From contig NC_084590.1 in NCBI RefSeq assembly GCF_033807715.1, forward strand, positions 35,987,505 to 36,051,504: DNA of 64,000 nucleotides, read 5' to 3'. The stretch's first letter is position 1. Each line of letters begins with the position of its first letter. Positions 9,969-20,255 of this stretch are shown here, piece by piece. Source of the DNA: Cololabis saira. Lineage: Eukaryota > Chordata > Actinopteri > Beloniformes > Belonidae. The position numbers and the translations under genes were made by a program. The notes beneath the pieces are model-generated. The model worked only from the letters and a program-made list of their open reading frames with translations, had not been told where the DNA came from and did no database searches.

Positions 9969-10211
9969 TATCCATCCACCCATCCACAGGGCCACATATA
10001 CAGACAAACAACCAGACACACTCACACTCACACCTACGGGCAATTTAGAATCATCAATTAACCTAACATGCATGTTTTTGGACTGTGGGAGGAAGCCGGA
10101 GTACCCGGAGAGAACCCACGCAAGCACGGGGAGAACATGCAAACTCCACACAGAAAGAGTTGAACCGGGGACCTTCTTGCTGTGAGGCAACAGTGCTAAC
10201 CGCCAAGCCAT
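9969..10211 (-). repeat. tRNA-like (SINE-like) repeat with ATGG tail, copy 1
   Basis: In the minus direction it starts GGTTAGCACTGTTGCCTCAC, continues with CCCCGGTTCAACTC (box-B-like), GTGGAGTTTGCATGTTCTCC and TAATTGATGATTCTAAATTG, and ends in GGATGG units. The head looks tRNA-derived, but the formal family is not established here. Confidence 0.65.
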
Positions 10212-10524
10212 CCATCTATCCATTTTTTATACCCGCTTTATCCTTTGCAGGGTAACGGGGATCTGCTGGAGCCTATCCCAGGTGAGAGGCAGGGGTACAC
10301 CCTGGATAGGTCGCCACATAGAGACACTCACACTTACGGGCAATTTAGAATCATCAATTAACCTAGTAGGCCTATGCATGTTTTTGGACTTTGGGAGGAA
10401 ACCGGAGTACCCGGAGGAGAACATGCAAACTCCACACAGAAAGACCCCCGCTGAGCCAGGGAGTTGAACCAGGAACCTTCTTGCTGTGAGGCAACAGTGC
10501 TAACCACTAGCCACCGTGCTGCAG
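10207..10524 (-). repeat. tRNA-like (SINE-like) repeat with ATGG tail, copy 2
   Basis: This is the same repeat as at 9969-10211 and in the same orientation, placed directly behind it so that the tail of one meets the head of the other. It keeps the distal part with GCTGGAGCCTATCCCAG. Confidence 0.7.
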
Positions 10525-10940
10525 CCCTCTTGAGTCAAAACGTTTAATTTCAGTGGCAGGGATGGATTAGGTTGAGGTTTAAGTATTAAGTAAGACTAAA
10601 ATTATCTTTTCACAAAGGACCAGAGTTGTGCAGCCTGGCCAGTCATATCTTTTCATGATAAAAAAATAAATGTCTTTCATGAAATTGGCCTTGTACTTCT
10701 CCCTTTCATAACCATTTCCACCTAGCTGAATCAGTGTGGCAGGGGAAGGCTTTATCCCATCACTCATACTGCAGAATTTCTGCTAGACCAACAAAAGTCA
10801 TGTACCAGTGTTTTTACTCTACTCCAAATCGTTTTGGATATATCTGCAGATGTTGGTCTGGCTGTCATCTGCCTCCATCCTATGCTTTGTGATTAGTTGC
10901 ATGCCTATGCCGTGGTGTCCAGATGTAGTTTCCTCTGGGC
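10525..10940. other. No gene recognised
   Basis: No repeat hallmark or supported exon was seen. The frame at 10579-10767 on the minus strand has no recognisable domain. Confidence 0.3.
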
Positions 10941-10944
10941 CTGT

Positions 10945-11095
10945 TCAGAAGTGGTAAAGTGCTCACATTCTATACTTAAGTAGAAGTACAGACTGTCTCA
11001 ATAAAGCATGTGGTAAAAGTAGAAGTATCAATTCAGCTTTTTTACTCAAGTAAAAGTGAGAAAGTACTGAGTCTGGAAAAAAAAAGTATATACTG
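10945..11095. repeat. Fish repeat fragment with AAGTA/AAAAGTAGAAGTA motifs
   Basis: The sequence carries repeated motifs such as ACTTAAGTAGAAGTACAGA and TACTCAAGTAAAAGTGAGAAA, characteristic of a common fish interspersed repeat. The ends are not defined. Confidence 0.5.
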
Positions 11096-11111
11096 TATGT
11101 ATATATAGGAC

Positions 11112-11806
11112 ATGTTTAGTAAAGCCTATAGTTAGTGTTTAGTAAACCTCTAGCTGGTGTTGGTAAATCTCTAGGTAGTGTAAACTCTAGTGTGTTAGAG
11201 TCGCTCCTGTAGTTTCTTGTGCTGGCCCCCCTTCTCCTCCCTTTTTTCTCTTTTGTCCATGTTGCAGCATCCTCTGCCGGACACCGGAACCTGCAGCGTG
11301 GGAGTGAGAGGGGCAGGGTAACGGCCCGGGCAGGCGGGGGAGAGGTTTGTCCGTCAAGATTCCTCTCCCTGGCCCTGCCCCTTCTCAACCTTTCCCCGAC
11401 CCGGCACCCCACTCTGGGACTTGATGATTGGGCCGGAGCTTCAGGAGCTGCATGCTGGCCTGCGGTCCCCACCCCTGGTCATCCCGTTGCTGCTTCCACC
11501 TGCCTGCTGTGCTGTTGCCGTCCCTGACCCACCAGTCTGGCCTTCGGCAGGAGGGTCCCCCCTTATGAGCCTGGTCCTGCTCAAGGTTTCTTCCCTCCTA
11601 AAGGGGAGTTTTTCCTTGCCACTGTTTGGCTTAAGGTTTTTCTCCCACTAGGGGAGTTTTTACCTGCCATTGTTTATGTAATAACTGCTCAGGGGTCATG
11701 TTCTGGGTATGGGTCTCTGGAAAGCGTCTAGAGACAACTTTTGTTGTATTAGACGCTATATAAATAAAATTGAATTGAATTGAATTGAAAATTGAATTGA
11801 ATTGAA
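11112..11806 (+). mobile_element. 5'-truncated L2-type LINE 3' end with TTGAA tail
   Basis: The copy starts at TGTTTAGTAAAGC, just at the RT stop region of the LINE at 1-3489, and covers the 3' UTR. It lacks about 220 bp that the left copy has (62-281). It ends ATAAATAAAATTGAATTGAA followed by more TTGAA units, the short-repeat tail typical of L2 elements. It holds only non-coding 3' sequence. Confidence 0.85.
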
Positions 11807-13265
11807 ACTTACACCCTTTACTTTTTGTGTTTCAGAGAAGCTTTATGTCTCTGTTTTAGTTTCCTGTCCAGTGTGACGTTAGTGTAAACTAATTTCATTG
11901 TGATAATATTACATGCAAACTAACAAACTTTAAGGTGCTAATATCTGGAATTCCGTTGACATGTTCTATCAGTGTTCCTCCTGGACCACTGCCCTACATG
12001 TTTTAGCTATTTCTCTGCACCAACATGCCTGTTTTAACCATAGACTGTATAAAACAATGGACTAAGCATTAGGTCATGTGACGGTCCCATTGGTTTCTGA
12101 AGACCAGTTTTGAATCCCCTTTTTCTTTGTACGTTGCACAGCCATGTTACTTCGGAAGCTGGCGAAAACACACCCACCGTATGTCAATTAAAGTTAGCTT
12201 GTCATGGATGTGAAATCAAACAATTGAAACCCAAACAGTTTTTCGAACTAGGCTGTAAATATGTTTATTTTTGTTCTAAAGTTGGACATTTGAACATGCA
12301 AATCAATGGAGATTGATTCACTTTTGCAGCCAGCCTCCAGCGGTCAGTGAAGAACTGCAACGGTTATTAGTTCCACGTGAGACTCGATGTGGAAGTAAGA
12401 TGGTTGGCGCTTGGTTTTAACTCAGTTGATCATCAACAGACTTGTGCAAACCTTGATGATACAGACCCACTCAGTTGAATCAGGTATGTTGGAGCATAGA
12501 ATTATACAACATGCATCTGACTACTTTGATTTTAAACATCAAAACTGATTATGTCATATCTATTTTTATTATTACGGTAATAGTATTACTTTGTTAGAAT
12601 TCACTAAGGAATGGTAAAGAGACTAGCACAATTGCACGGCAAGTCACAAAGTTTCTCTTGTTCGTCCTCTCTGTGTATTGCCTGAAGCCACAGGTATTTC
12701 ATTTTATTTCATATATTTTTAATAACTCTTTTAGACATGCCACTTTCCACTAGAAAGATAACCCAAAAAGACAGTCTGGTGATTTTAAAGCAGGGAGAAG
12801 TGATGCGTAACTGTTTCTCATTTATGTGAGAGTTCCATGAATGCAATGAGGTGCTGTTTCTGTAGCCTGGCAACAACTGAGCTGATGACACTAAATGCAG
12901 CGTTGGTAATAAAGATTGACAGCCAGCAGTTCAACATTCAAGGTGCATAGATGCTCCCTCATCATAATATTTCCAGGATTACACCACCAATAAACATGAC
13001 AGACCCTCCTCCTTTTAGTCTTGCTTCTCTAGTTTCAGTCTCTCACTTGTTGAAAGCAGGGTAGAAAGTTGTTGGAGTCCAAACTATGTATCTGGAGTTA
13101 CAGCTTGGTAAACCACATAATTCCCAACAATCCCAATTTGTGTTCATCAGCGTTCCACCATTTTACTGTATATGCCTGTGATCCCACGTTCTCCATGATA
13201 ATTTAGGGATAGAAACCTCCTCCTCCTCCTTGCTCTTTGTTTTACCCCTGCTCAACTTCTGATAA
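11807..13265. other. No gene; possible degraded repeat at 12035-12480
   Basis: 12035-12480 begins CCATAGACTGTATAAAACAA, a phrase common in fish interspersed repeats, but I could not find its ends. The remainder shows no supported exon. Confidence 0.35.
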
Positions 13266-13270
13266 CAAAT

Positions 13271-13506
13271 GTGGGCAGGACCGTGGCTAAGTGGTTAGCA
13301 CTGTTGCCTCACAGCGAGAAGGTTCCTGGTTTGACTCCCGGGCCCGGTGGGAGTCTCTCTGTGTGGAGTTTGCATGTTCTCCCCGTGCTTACGTGGGTTC
13401 CCTTCGGGTACTCCGGTTTCCTTCCACTGTCCAAAAAAGGTTAATTGGAGATTCTAAATTGCCCAAAGCGGATATAGTAAATGGATGGATGGATAGATGG
13501 ATAACA
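13271..13506 (+). repeat. tRNA-like (SINE-like) repeat with ATGG tail, copy 3
   Basis: It reads TAAGTGGTTAGCACTGTTGC at the head, has box-B-like GGTTTGACTCC at 13328-13338 and ends in ATGGATGGATGGATAGATGG. It lacks the distal part seen in copies 2 and 4. Confidence 0.75.
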
Positions 13507-14585
13507 AATGTTAAAAAAAAGTTCTGGACTAGAAGTACCAGCAGATAACTTTCAAGCAGCAGAGGATCCAATCTAACGTGTAAAAAGGTTTTTATATGAA
13601 AAAAAAATCTCAGTAGATAAGTTCAAGATGCTGCAAAGAAAAGAAAAATACATCATGACCAGAGCTAGTGCAGTTATGCACATTGGGTACAGCTGTATGG
13701 TTAATGAGAAGCATGAAGAGTGATTCCACCAGGGTGGAGGGATAAGAGCCATCACCCCTGTCAACTGTTCATCACTGAACCACCAGGTGTAGCCTTGGTC
13801 ATGCAATGGCAGTCATCCAGACTGGGATGAGGGGAAAAAAGGAAAAGAAAAGCCTTTGGATCTTGGGAAAGAAGGCCTTGAAAATGTTAAATACATATCA
13901 TTAGTTTCCATAATGAAATGATGCCTTTGAGTCATGCTCCCACAGCGTTTAACCTTTAAAATACACTAGATGCTGCAACAGGCACCTCTAGTTCATTCTT
14001 CCATATATCTTGATCTGCATTATAACGCTGGCCCAAATCACTGTAAAATGATTTTTCTTACACATTACACCAGAGAGTGTGAAGTGGTAAGACCTGCTGT
14101 TTTTATCCCTCACCTCTTATGTGATCACACATTAGATCAGACAGTCCCGTAAGGACGCACGTCCACGATAATGAATATTGATGGAGAAAAAACGCCTGTG
14201 GCCGAGCCGTCATCCTGGAGTCTCACAACCAGTCACGCCATATTACCAAACTCCTAGAGGAACACACACAACCACACACTTTTCAGAGCACAGAGATGGG
14301 ATGCCACTCAGGAAAACTAATTGAAAAGGATCTAAGGCCAAGAAGTCAAAGAGACAGATAGCACTGATTACGCCAAATGGGTGCATTGACTGTCTCCAAG
14401 TGAAAAGAATAGGACTAATTGAATTAAATGAAAATCTTTTGTAAGAGGACTCTGCTCATGTATATTAGGACACAACTAAAACTCTACAGCACCCTGCGTC
14501 ATTACCATGGCGACTGCTCTTATTCAGGATGCACAACATCCTGTGTCCATAAAACTAATGACGAACAACAAAGCCCTTTGCATCA
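13507..14585. other. No gene recognised
   Basis: No repeat hallmark or supported exon is visible. Frames at 13573-13806 and 13970-14152 have no recognisable domains. Confidence 0.3.
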
Positions 14586-14588
14586 AAG

Positions 14589-14589
<1 letters not shown>

Positions 14590-14685
<96 letters not shown>

Positions 14686-14703
14686 TGTGTGTCTGTGTGT
14701 GTG
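14590..14703. repeat. (GT)n microsatellite
   Basis: About 95 bp of uninterrupted GT is followed by GTCT-interrupted repeats. The Cys-Val and Thr-His open frames over it are artefacts of the repeat. Confidence 0.98.
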
Positions 14704-15485
14704 GGCAGCAACATCCAAAGAAATCGGCATAAAAGTTTTATGAAGCATAGGCATAGAGAAACTCAGTTTAAAAAATGTTTTTATAACCACTCTGGGAATT
14801 TGAGAAAATTGAAGCAAGACCCGCTTCTGCAGCACAAAGCTTAGTAGTCATTAAACGCTCATAGAGTACAGTACAGTCAGCAAAATGGGCGCCTACTGTG
14901 CAGATTTGTTGTCTACCTTATCCTGCAGCCTTGTGAATAGAAAAATACCCTTTTATATTCCTTATTCATAACATATTTTATAGGTTTCTCACACAAGGTA
15001 TAGTGAGTCTTGTCTCCCTTTTCTAACTCAAGACCCAAGAGGTCAGGTAAGTGCAGGCTGTTAAACTGTGATTCTGCACATCACATCACATCCTGCTATT
15101 CAATGGTAAAAGCATCGACTCGAGCTCCTCTAAGGTTGAAAGTAGAAGATGGGGCAGCAAATATTAACTGTATGTTTTCCATTTTTTTTATTTTTTTTTA
15201 TTCAGCAAGCAGGTCTACTGTGTATACATGATGGTTATTGAACAGTGTTGTAATGTTGTCATTGTCAAATAAAACAGTCTAAAATACTTTGAAAACTATA
15301 ATGAACTTAAAAGCACCTTATAACACTTTTTGTTTACCACATTTTACTCTGCAACACCAGAAATACCAAGCACCCCTACCCTGACTGAAATCCAAAGCCA
15401 GTTTCCTACAGACAGTCACACCTCACCAGACAACCAAAGAAACAGCAAGGACCAACATCTGGAAAGATGAATGGAACCAGCTCAA
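14704..15485. other. No gene recognised
   Basis: No supported exon is visible. Nothing recognisable precedes the LINE relic that begins near 15490. Confidence 0.3.
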
Positions 15486-15489
15486 CACA

Positions 15490-15782
15490 CAAGCCCATGA
15501 CAGGATGGAGAGAGGAATCACCCCGCGACTCAATGCCTCGCCAGCGGGAACGACCTCCCATGGCCACCCTGGAAGACCCTCATCAGACTACGAGTGGAGC
15601 AGGGGAGATGCAAAGCACTCATGAAAGCATGGCGCTACCAGACAGAAGACACATGCAGTTGTGGAGCAGTAGGGACAATGTCCCACCTACTGGACTGTTA
15701 CGATGCCCCCTGCAGCCCGTGGGACCTGGACCCACCCCAACTGCTGTGACCTGTGCCAGATACTGGTAGAACGACATCCAAG
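15490..15782 (+). pseudogene. C-terminal relic of a non-LTR reverse transcriptase
   Basis: The frame starting TGG at 15570 reads a TLIRLRVEQGRCKALM block and then a CSCGAVGTMSHLLDC cysteine/histidine motif. This is the pattern found after the polymerase in several LINE clades (R-L-R-G-x-C followed by C-x-C-x7-H-x3-C). A neighbouring frame carries MERGITPRLN upstream. The piece is broken by frameshifts and ends where a hAT element has inserted. Confidence 0.45.
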
Positions 15783-16023
15783 ATTGCAACCAGTGGCGTA
15801 GCCACGGGTGTGCCAGGGTGTGCCCGTGCCACCCACAGAGACAGCTGGCACACCCAAAAATTTGATGCATTTCCTTTTTGTTTTTTGGTATAGTCTTACT
15901 AACATGTTGTATTCTAAATCTAGGCTATTAGTATGATGTTCAAAATAATTCAAAATAAAAAATCTTATTTTTGCATGTAAAACCCCCCGTCAGGCGATGT
16001 GTCGCGGCAGCTGGACTGTTAAA

Positions 16024-16168
16024 CTTAAATTATGGTTCCGCGTTAAATCGACGGCGTAGCCTACGGCGTAGGGGGGCGCGGCGACGCACAACGTACGGTG
16101 TGCGTCGCCGCGTAACCTACGCCGTAGTTCCTGCGTCTGTGTAACGCGGAACCATAAATCAGCCTTTT
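16024..16168. repeat. GC-rich hairpin repeat, full-length copy
   Basis: The arms run from AAATTATGGTTCCGCGTTAA to GTAACGCGGAACCATAAATC, with a core stem CGCGGCGACGCAC / GTGCGTCGCCGCG around a short loop. The family recurs at 6856, 17648 and 48570. Confidence 0.85.
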
Positions 16169-16536
16169 GACAACTCATCAAACGGAAGGTGGATGGCGGA
16201 CATGAGTTCCCGTCCATTATTGAAGTCTAAGACTCCTGCGACAAAGATGTTTTATCCAAGATTACCGGTTTGCATCGTATTCTGATAGCATTGCCTGTTA
16301 CAAGTTGCTCCGTGGAGCCTTTTTTCAGTCATCAACAGGATCACAGCCATCAGAGCGACGACAGAGAGACTGAGGAGCCTCTCGTTGCTCATGTTTGAAA
16401 AAGACTGATGAAATAATAAATGCATTCCCTGGCCAAGCCACGTCGTCTTGCCCTTTACATTGAGAGCTGTGCAGTTGGCACACAGGTAAGCAACAATATG
16501 GTTGTCTTTCACTCTGCTGCTTTGCAATATGAAACC

Positions 16537-16945
16537 AGTGGCGCAAAAAGTGGGTAGGATATGAACTATCTGCGGCGCACCGGGGCGCCACGCTCGGAGG
16601 GGCCAAAGCGGGGGGGGGGGGATTCGAAGTGTGCATTTTCAGTATTTAACAGCGTTTGTGTGTAATGTATATGATTAATAACAGCAGCTCGTCACTGATT
16701 AGGCGCCTCTGCTCCTTCACCCCCCCCCTCTCCTCCCCGACACACACACTAGTATGAGGCTGCAGCTCCAATGCGCGCCCCTTCGAGCACGCGCTGGAGC
16801 GCGAGTGTTTTGGATTGACGGTAACTTTATGGAGAGGTAGAAAAAAAGAAGAGAGGAAGAGAGAGAAAGAATCATGACAGGCAGGGGAAACCAACAGGTG
16901 GGTCTAATATTAGGTGGAAGTGTAGGAAGAGCCACTTGATACTAA
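16537..16945. repeat. Partial hAT-like element
   Basis: It begins CAGTGGCGCAAAAAGTGGGT, a typical hAT terminus, and continues through a G-run at about 16610-16621. A plausible opposite end is at about 17940-18010 (AAAAGTGGGGGGGCATGTCC then CAGTGGAAATTGCGCCC), with the Harbinger-like element between. I found no matching 8-bp duplication, so the pairing is tentative. Confidence 0.4.
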
Positions 16946-17647
16946 GGGCCAAATCCACAAAAGGATTGCGCGGCTTTTGCGGCCGCTAAACCGGTGCAAA
17001 TGACACAAAAAGAAAGCGTCTAATTCACAAAGCACCCGCAAAGGGGGAATTGCATCACAAACTGCGCTGCCAAGCAAATAGCGTCATGGTGCGCCTGTGC
17101 CATTTGCATGCATGTAAATTAGGTCATATTCATACATTTGGCGCAAAATTGCCCCCTCTCTATGCAAATAAGCCTCATTGCAAAAACCGTCTAATTCACA
17201 AAGGCCAGGGCTATTTGCCACACGCAAAAATAGTGGAGCAAATACCGTCTATTGGAAGCGTGTATTAAACTGCGCGCAAACTCCTCACTCCCTCTCTGTC
17301 TATGTTTCTCTCTCTCTTCAATATCATTCAAGCCTGTGTGATACTGAATGATATTAAGGGTGAAATCTATAGTCAGACATGACTGTACACACTCAGATCA
17401 AGTGGGGTTGTGGACTTATCTCGGATTTAAAAATAAAAATAACAGGACGGAGCTCAGGATTCATCCATACAGTAGGGGCTGCTTTATTACAAACAATTCC
17501 ACCATATAAACATATAAATCTAGAATGTGTGTGTTTAACATCTGACCTGTAGGTGTGTGTAGCAAAACACAGAACATGAATTACCGTCAGATCCTGATCT
17601 GGGACCTCATCTATAAAGCTTGCTTGCGCACAAAAAGGGCCTGAAAG

Positions 17648-17738
17648 ATGCGGCGACGCGCACTGTATGGTGCGCGTCGCCGCGTAACCTACGCCGTATG
17701 CTCTGCGTCGATTTAACGCGGAACCATAAATCAGCCTT
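17648..17738. repeat. GC-rich hairpin repeat, partial copy
   Basis: The core stem GCGGCGACGCGCAC / GTGCGCGTCGCCGC is intact, followed by the right flank ending GAACCATAAATCAGCCTT. The left flank is missing. Confidence 0.8.
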
Positions 17739-17774
17739 GAAGAGCACTGAGGGAGGAGGGAGGAGGGGGAGCGG

Positions 17775-17884
17775 GGCTCCCGTCCCGTCTTCGCACAGTG
17801 TCTTGAGGATTTGTAAATTACAAATCGTCAAGACACTGTGCGAAGACGGGACGGGAGCCTGTATTACAAATTGTAATACAGGCT
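17775..17884. repeat. Two adjoining palindromes, 42-bp and 14-bp arms, 1-base loops
   Basis: 17775-17816 is complemented by 17818-17859 with one mismatch and a single-base loop at A17817. The next palindrome, 17856-17869 against 17871-17884, is perfect with loop A70 (17870) and overlaps the end of the first. Confidence 0.93.
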
Positions 17885-18636
17885 GAGCCTACCGTTAGTT
17901 CTTAAACTGTAAAAAAAAAAAAAAAAACGGGGGGGGAGACAAAAGCATGAGTTTGAAAAGTGGGGGGGCATGTCCCCCCTGTTCCCAGTGGAAATTGCGC
18001 CCTTGCGCCTCAAAGCGTTTTATTTTCACTCGCTTTATTTTTTATTTCTGCAGTTTTCATTATGGACCAATCTGTGTGCTGAAATATGGAGAACACTGGA
18101 AACAGCTCCGTTCACTTACTCAGACAAGTGCAAATTGCACTCAGCTCCAAAACTTTATGGGCGTGTTTGCGCTGGTATATCATTAGAGCAAAATCTTTTG
18201 TGAATAGGACCTTAAAGCGGGGCAAATTGCGGAGCAATTCACAGCGCTATTTGCGGGCGCAATCTATTCTTTGTGGATTTGGCCCTAAGTGATTAATATC
18301 TAAATATGATTTATATTGAAAAATTGCATAAGCAAGATTTGCAATTTATTCAAAGCTATTAAAAATGCTTGTTGCACAAAAACCTAGATGCCAGGTTTGA
18401 ATTTCTGCTGACCAACCTGTCCTTTTGGGAAAATTAGTACAGGCAGACATGGCAAGTCAATCACCACAGAGAGGAATGTGGAACAGAGGTGAAGATGAGG
18501 GAGAAGAACAGAGAAGTGCAGATGATGATGATGAAGAGGAGCTGGAACACAGAGGTGCAGAGGAGAGAGCCGGGACAAGGCCTTAGATCCATCTTTGGCC
18601 TTCACTGCACGAAATGAGGGAGTCATTGAGACATAG

Positions 18637-18963
18637 TTGAGAATGGCCCACAGAAATGTTGTGATGGGCCATATCCAAGATCAGATAAGAGTAAAAGGTG
18701 TTTTTCCAAAGTGTTTTCGTGTACGGTCCAATGGAGAGAAACTGGAGCGGGGATTGGTTATTGTACTCAAAAAAGTACTAACAGAGTTTATTGTTTTGCA
18801 TGTAAACTTTTTGGTGAAGCTAGTTGCTGACACACGCCTTTTGGTGGGGTATAATAACTGGCAGTGTCTTTCAAAAACAGTGAAGCATCATGAAACCGGT
18901 GGTTATCACATAAATGCATATCTTATGTTATGTGGAAAGAATTGGTATCTCGCTTACGCCTAG
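18637..18963 (+). pseudogene. hAT transposase relic (TTF-type zinc-finger region)
   Basis: A 108-codon frame contains SNGEKLERG, then GYNNWQCLSKTVKHHETGGYH. This resembles the NGEK.R (W/F) L ... F.NW....L..HE.S..H pattern at the N-terminus of ZMYM/hAT-type transposases, but the zinc-binding cysteines of the canonical FCFYC-like block are not conserved. The frame stops before any RNase-H-like catalytic core. It lies inside the hAT element at 15791-19536 and is presumably what remains of its transposase gene. Confidence 0.5.
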
Positions 18964-19078
18964 GTAAAACTATTGTTAGTGAATTGCAGAGAGCCATGGC
19001 CGCTGAAAAGGCACCCTGGAGAAGTGTGTTGACTCGAGTGATTGACTGCTCCTTGCAGAAAAAAACTTGCCACTGAGG

Positions 19079-19151
19079 CAACTATTTGGCTTAAGGTTGG
19101 CCTGATGGTTTTATAATAAAACCATCAGGCCAACCTTAAGCCAAATAGTTG
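19079..19151. repeat. Perfect palindrome, 36-bp arms, 1-base loop
   Basis: 19079-19114 (beginning CAACTATTTGGCTTAAGG) is complemented base for base by 19116-19151, with only A19115 between. A hairpin this exact implies a recent origin or strong conversion. Confidence 0.97.
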
Positions 19152-19980
19152 TGTTCTGCCTCTGGTTAAATAGCTTTGTTGATCATGCGTAATGTGGATA
19201 CGTTATGGCTCTGAGTGCATGAGTGCTATATTTCACTATGTTTGCTTCATTGGGCAGCTATGTGTGTGTGTGGTTATATTTTTGTGATGTTTTTTTTAGG
19301 ACATGCATAAAGTGTGGTTTTTATATTACTTATTATTATATTATATATATTATTATACTTATTATATATTGAGAGCACACACAACATGTGGATATGTTTT
19401 GCACTGTTAATAATGTTGGATATACATGCTTTTGAATGTTTGTGGAGGTGTAACATCTAGTTTTGTTGAAAAAAAATTTGGCACACCCAGTGTTTGCTGG
19501 TGCACACCCAAAGTCTCTTTTCTGGCTATGCCACTGATTGCAACAGACAGGAAAAAAAGACTCTGCAACACTTTTAATGCCATAACCATAATAGCCTGGG
19601 GTATAAAATAAACCGTAACATTGATTACATTTTAAAATAGTATCTTTAAAATAACAATTTCTACATTTTCCCAGCTACAACATGCTGCTTTCTGTGTATG
19701 CATGAACAATATAGACATTTCTATGGGAGAGGTACTCCAGAAAAAGTCAGTTAACTTCCCTTCAACCCAACTCCCTTCCGCAGGAAACATTTCAGAAATA
19801 ATTGTCCAGTCCAAAATAACCAATATGTTTTATTTTTGTGATGCTTTTTGGTGGAACCACCAGTGTGCTTGCAGTAATATGATCATCCAGTTTAAATGTC
19901 CACTTCTTGAGCTTCTGGACAGACATTTTCAAGGACTCAGTGTTATGACGTAGACTTCACAAGTATATACCGGATAGTAA

Positions 19981-20252
19981 GAGCCGAGATATACTTGCTA
20001 TTGGTGTTTGCGTCCGCGTCCGTTCGCGTGTACCACCAACCGCAACGTCGTTCGCGTAGTACGCGAGGAGAGTGCGTTGTACCGGCGGTGACCGATAGGG
20101 GGCAGTAAGCAGAGCAACAGTTGGAAAAGTGATTAAATATTCAGTAGCGGTAATAGCAGCGGTAGTAGCAGTAGCAGATTAGAACACGAAACAAGTATAC
20201 ATGACACCATTGGATGGTGTACGCGGTCTGAACTGCAAGTATATCTCCGGTC
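19981..20252. mobile_element. Harbinger-like MITE, 272 bp
   Basis: Termini GAGCCGAGATATACTTGC and (inverted) GACCGGAGATATACTTGC flank a non-coding interior. TAA occurs at 19978-19980 and 20253-20255 as a 3-bp target duplication. The interior carries CGCGT-rich stretches and GTAGCAG repeats. Confidence 0.75.
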
Positions 20253-20255
20253 TAA

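Larger units (their letters stand above)
16946..18285. mobile_element. PIF/Harbinger-like non-autonomous element
   Basis: The left end GGGCCAAATCCACAAAAGG and the inverted right end GGGCCAAATCCACAAAGAA are near-identical, flanked by TAA at 16943-16945 and 18286-18288. A 3-bp TWA target and GG-starting termini fit the PIF/Harbinger superfamily. Internally there is half of a GC-rich hairpin repeat and two adjoining palindromes (17775-17884). No transposase or Myb-like frame was found. Confidence 0.8.
15791..19536. mobile_element. 3.7-kb hAT transposon with perfect 8-bp target duplication
   Basis: The left end CAGTGGCGTAGCCA and the inverted right end CAGTGGCATAGCCA differ at one base. The 8-bp duplication ATTGCAAC is exact at 15783-15790 and 19537-19544. 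Inside are a GC-rich hairpin repeat (16024-16168), a probable second hAT end (CAGTGGCGCAAAAAGTGGG at 16537), a complete Harbinger-like element (16946-18285), a transposase relic (18637-18963) and a 36-bp-arm palindrome (19079-19151). It is non-autonomous as it stands. Confidence 0.88.

Noticed and set aside
13271..13345. tRNA gene at the A/B-box-like sequence
   Set aside because: The box-like motifs belong to a dispersed repeat found four times here; no cloverleaf with a proper anticodon stem and acceptor stem could be folded by eye.
14428..14844. Open frames with long Cys-Val or Thr-His repeats
   Set aside because: They are translations of the (GT)n microsatellite on either strand.
16537..18010. 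Complete hAT element from CAGTGGCGCAAAAAG to AAATTGCGCCC
   Set aside because: The ends resemble each other, but no 8-bp target duplication was found and the right end lies inside the Harbinger-like element, so the pairing is left as tentative.
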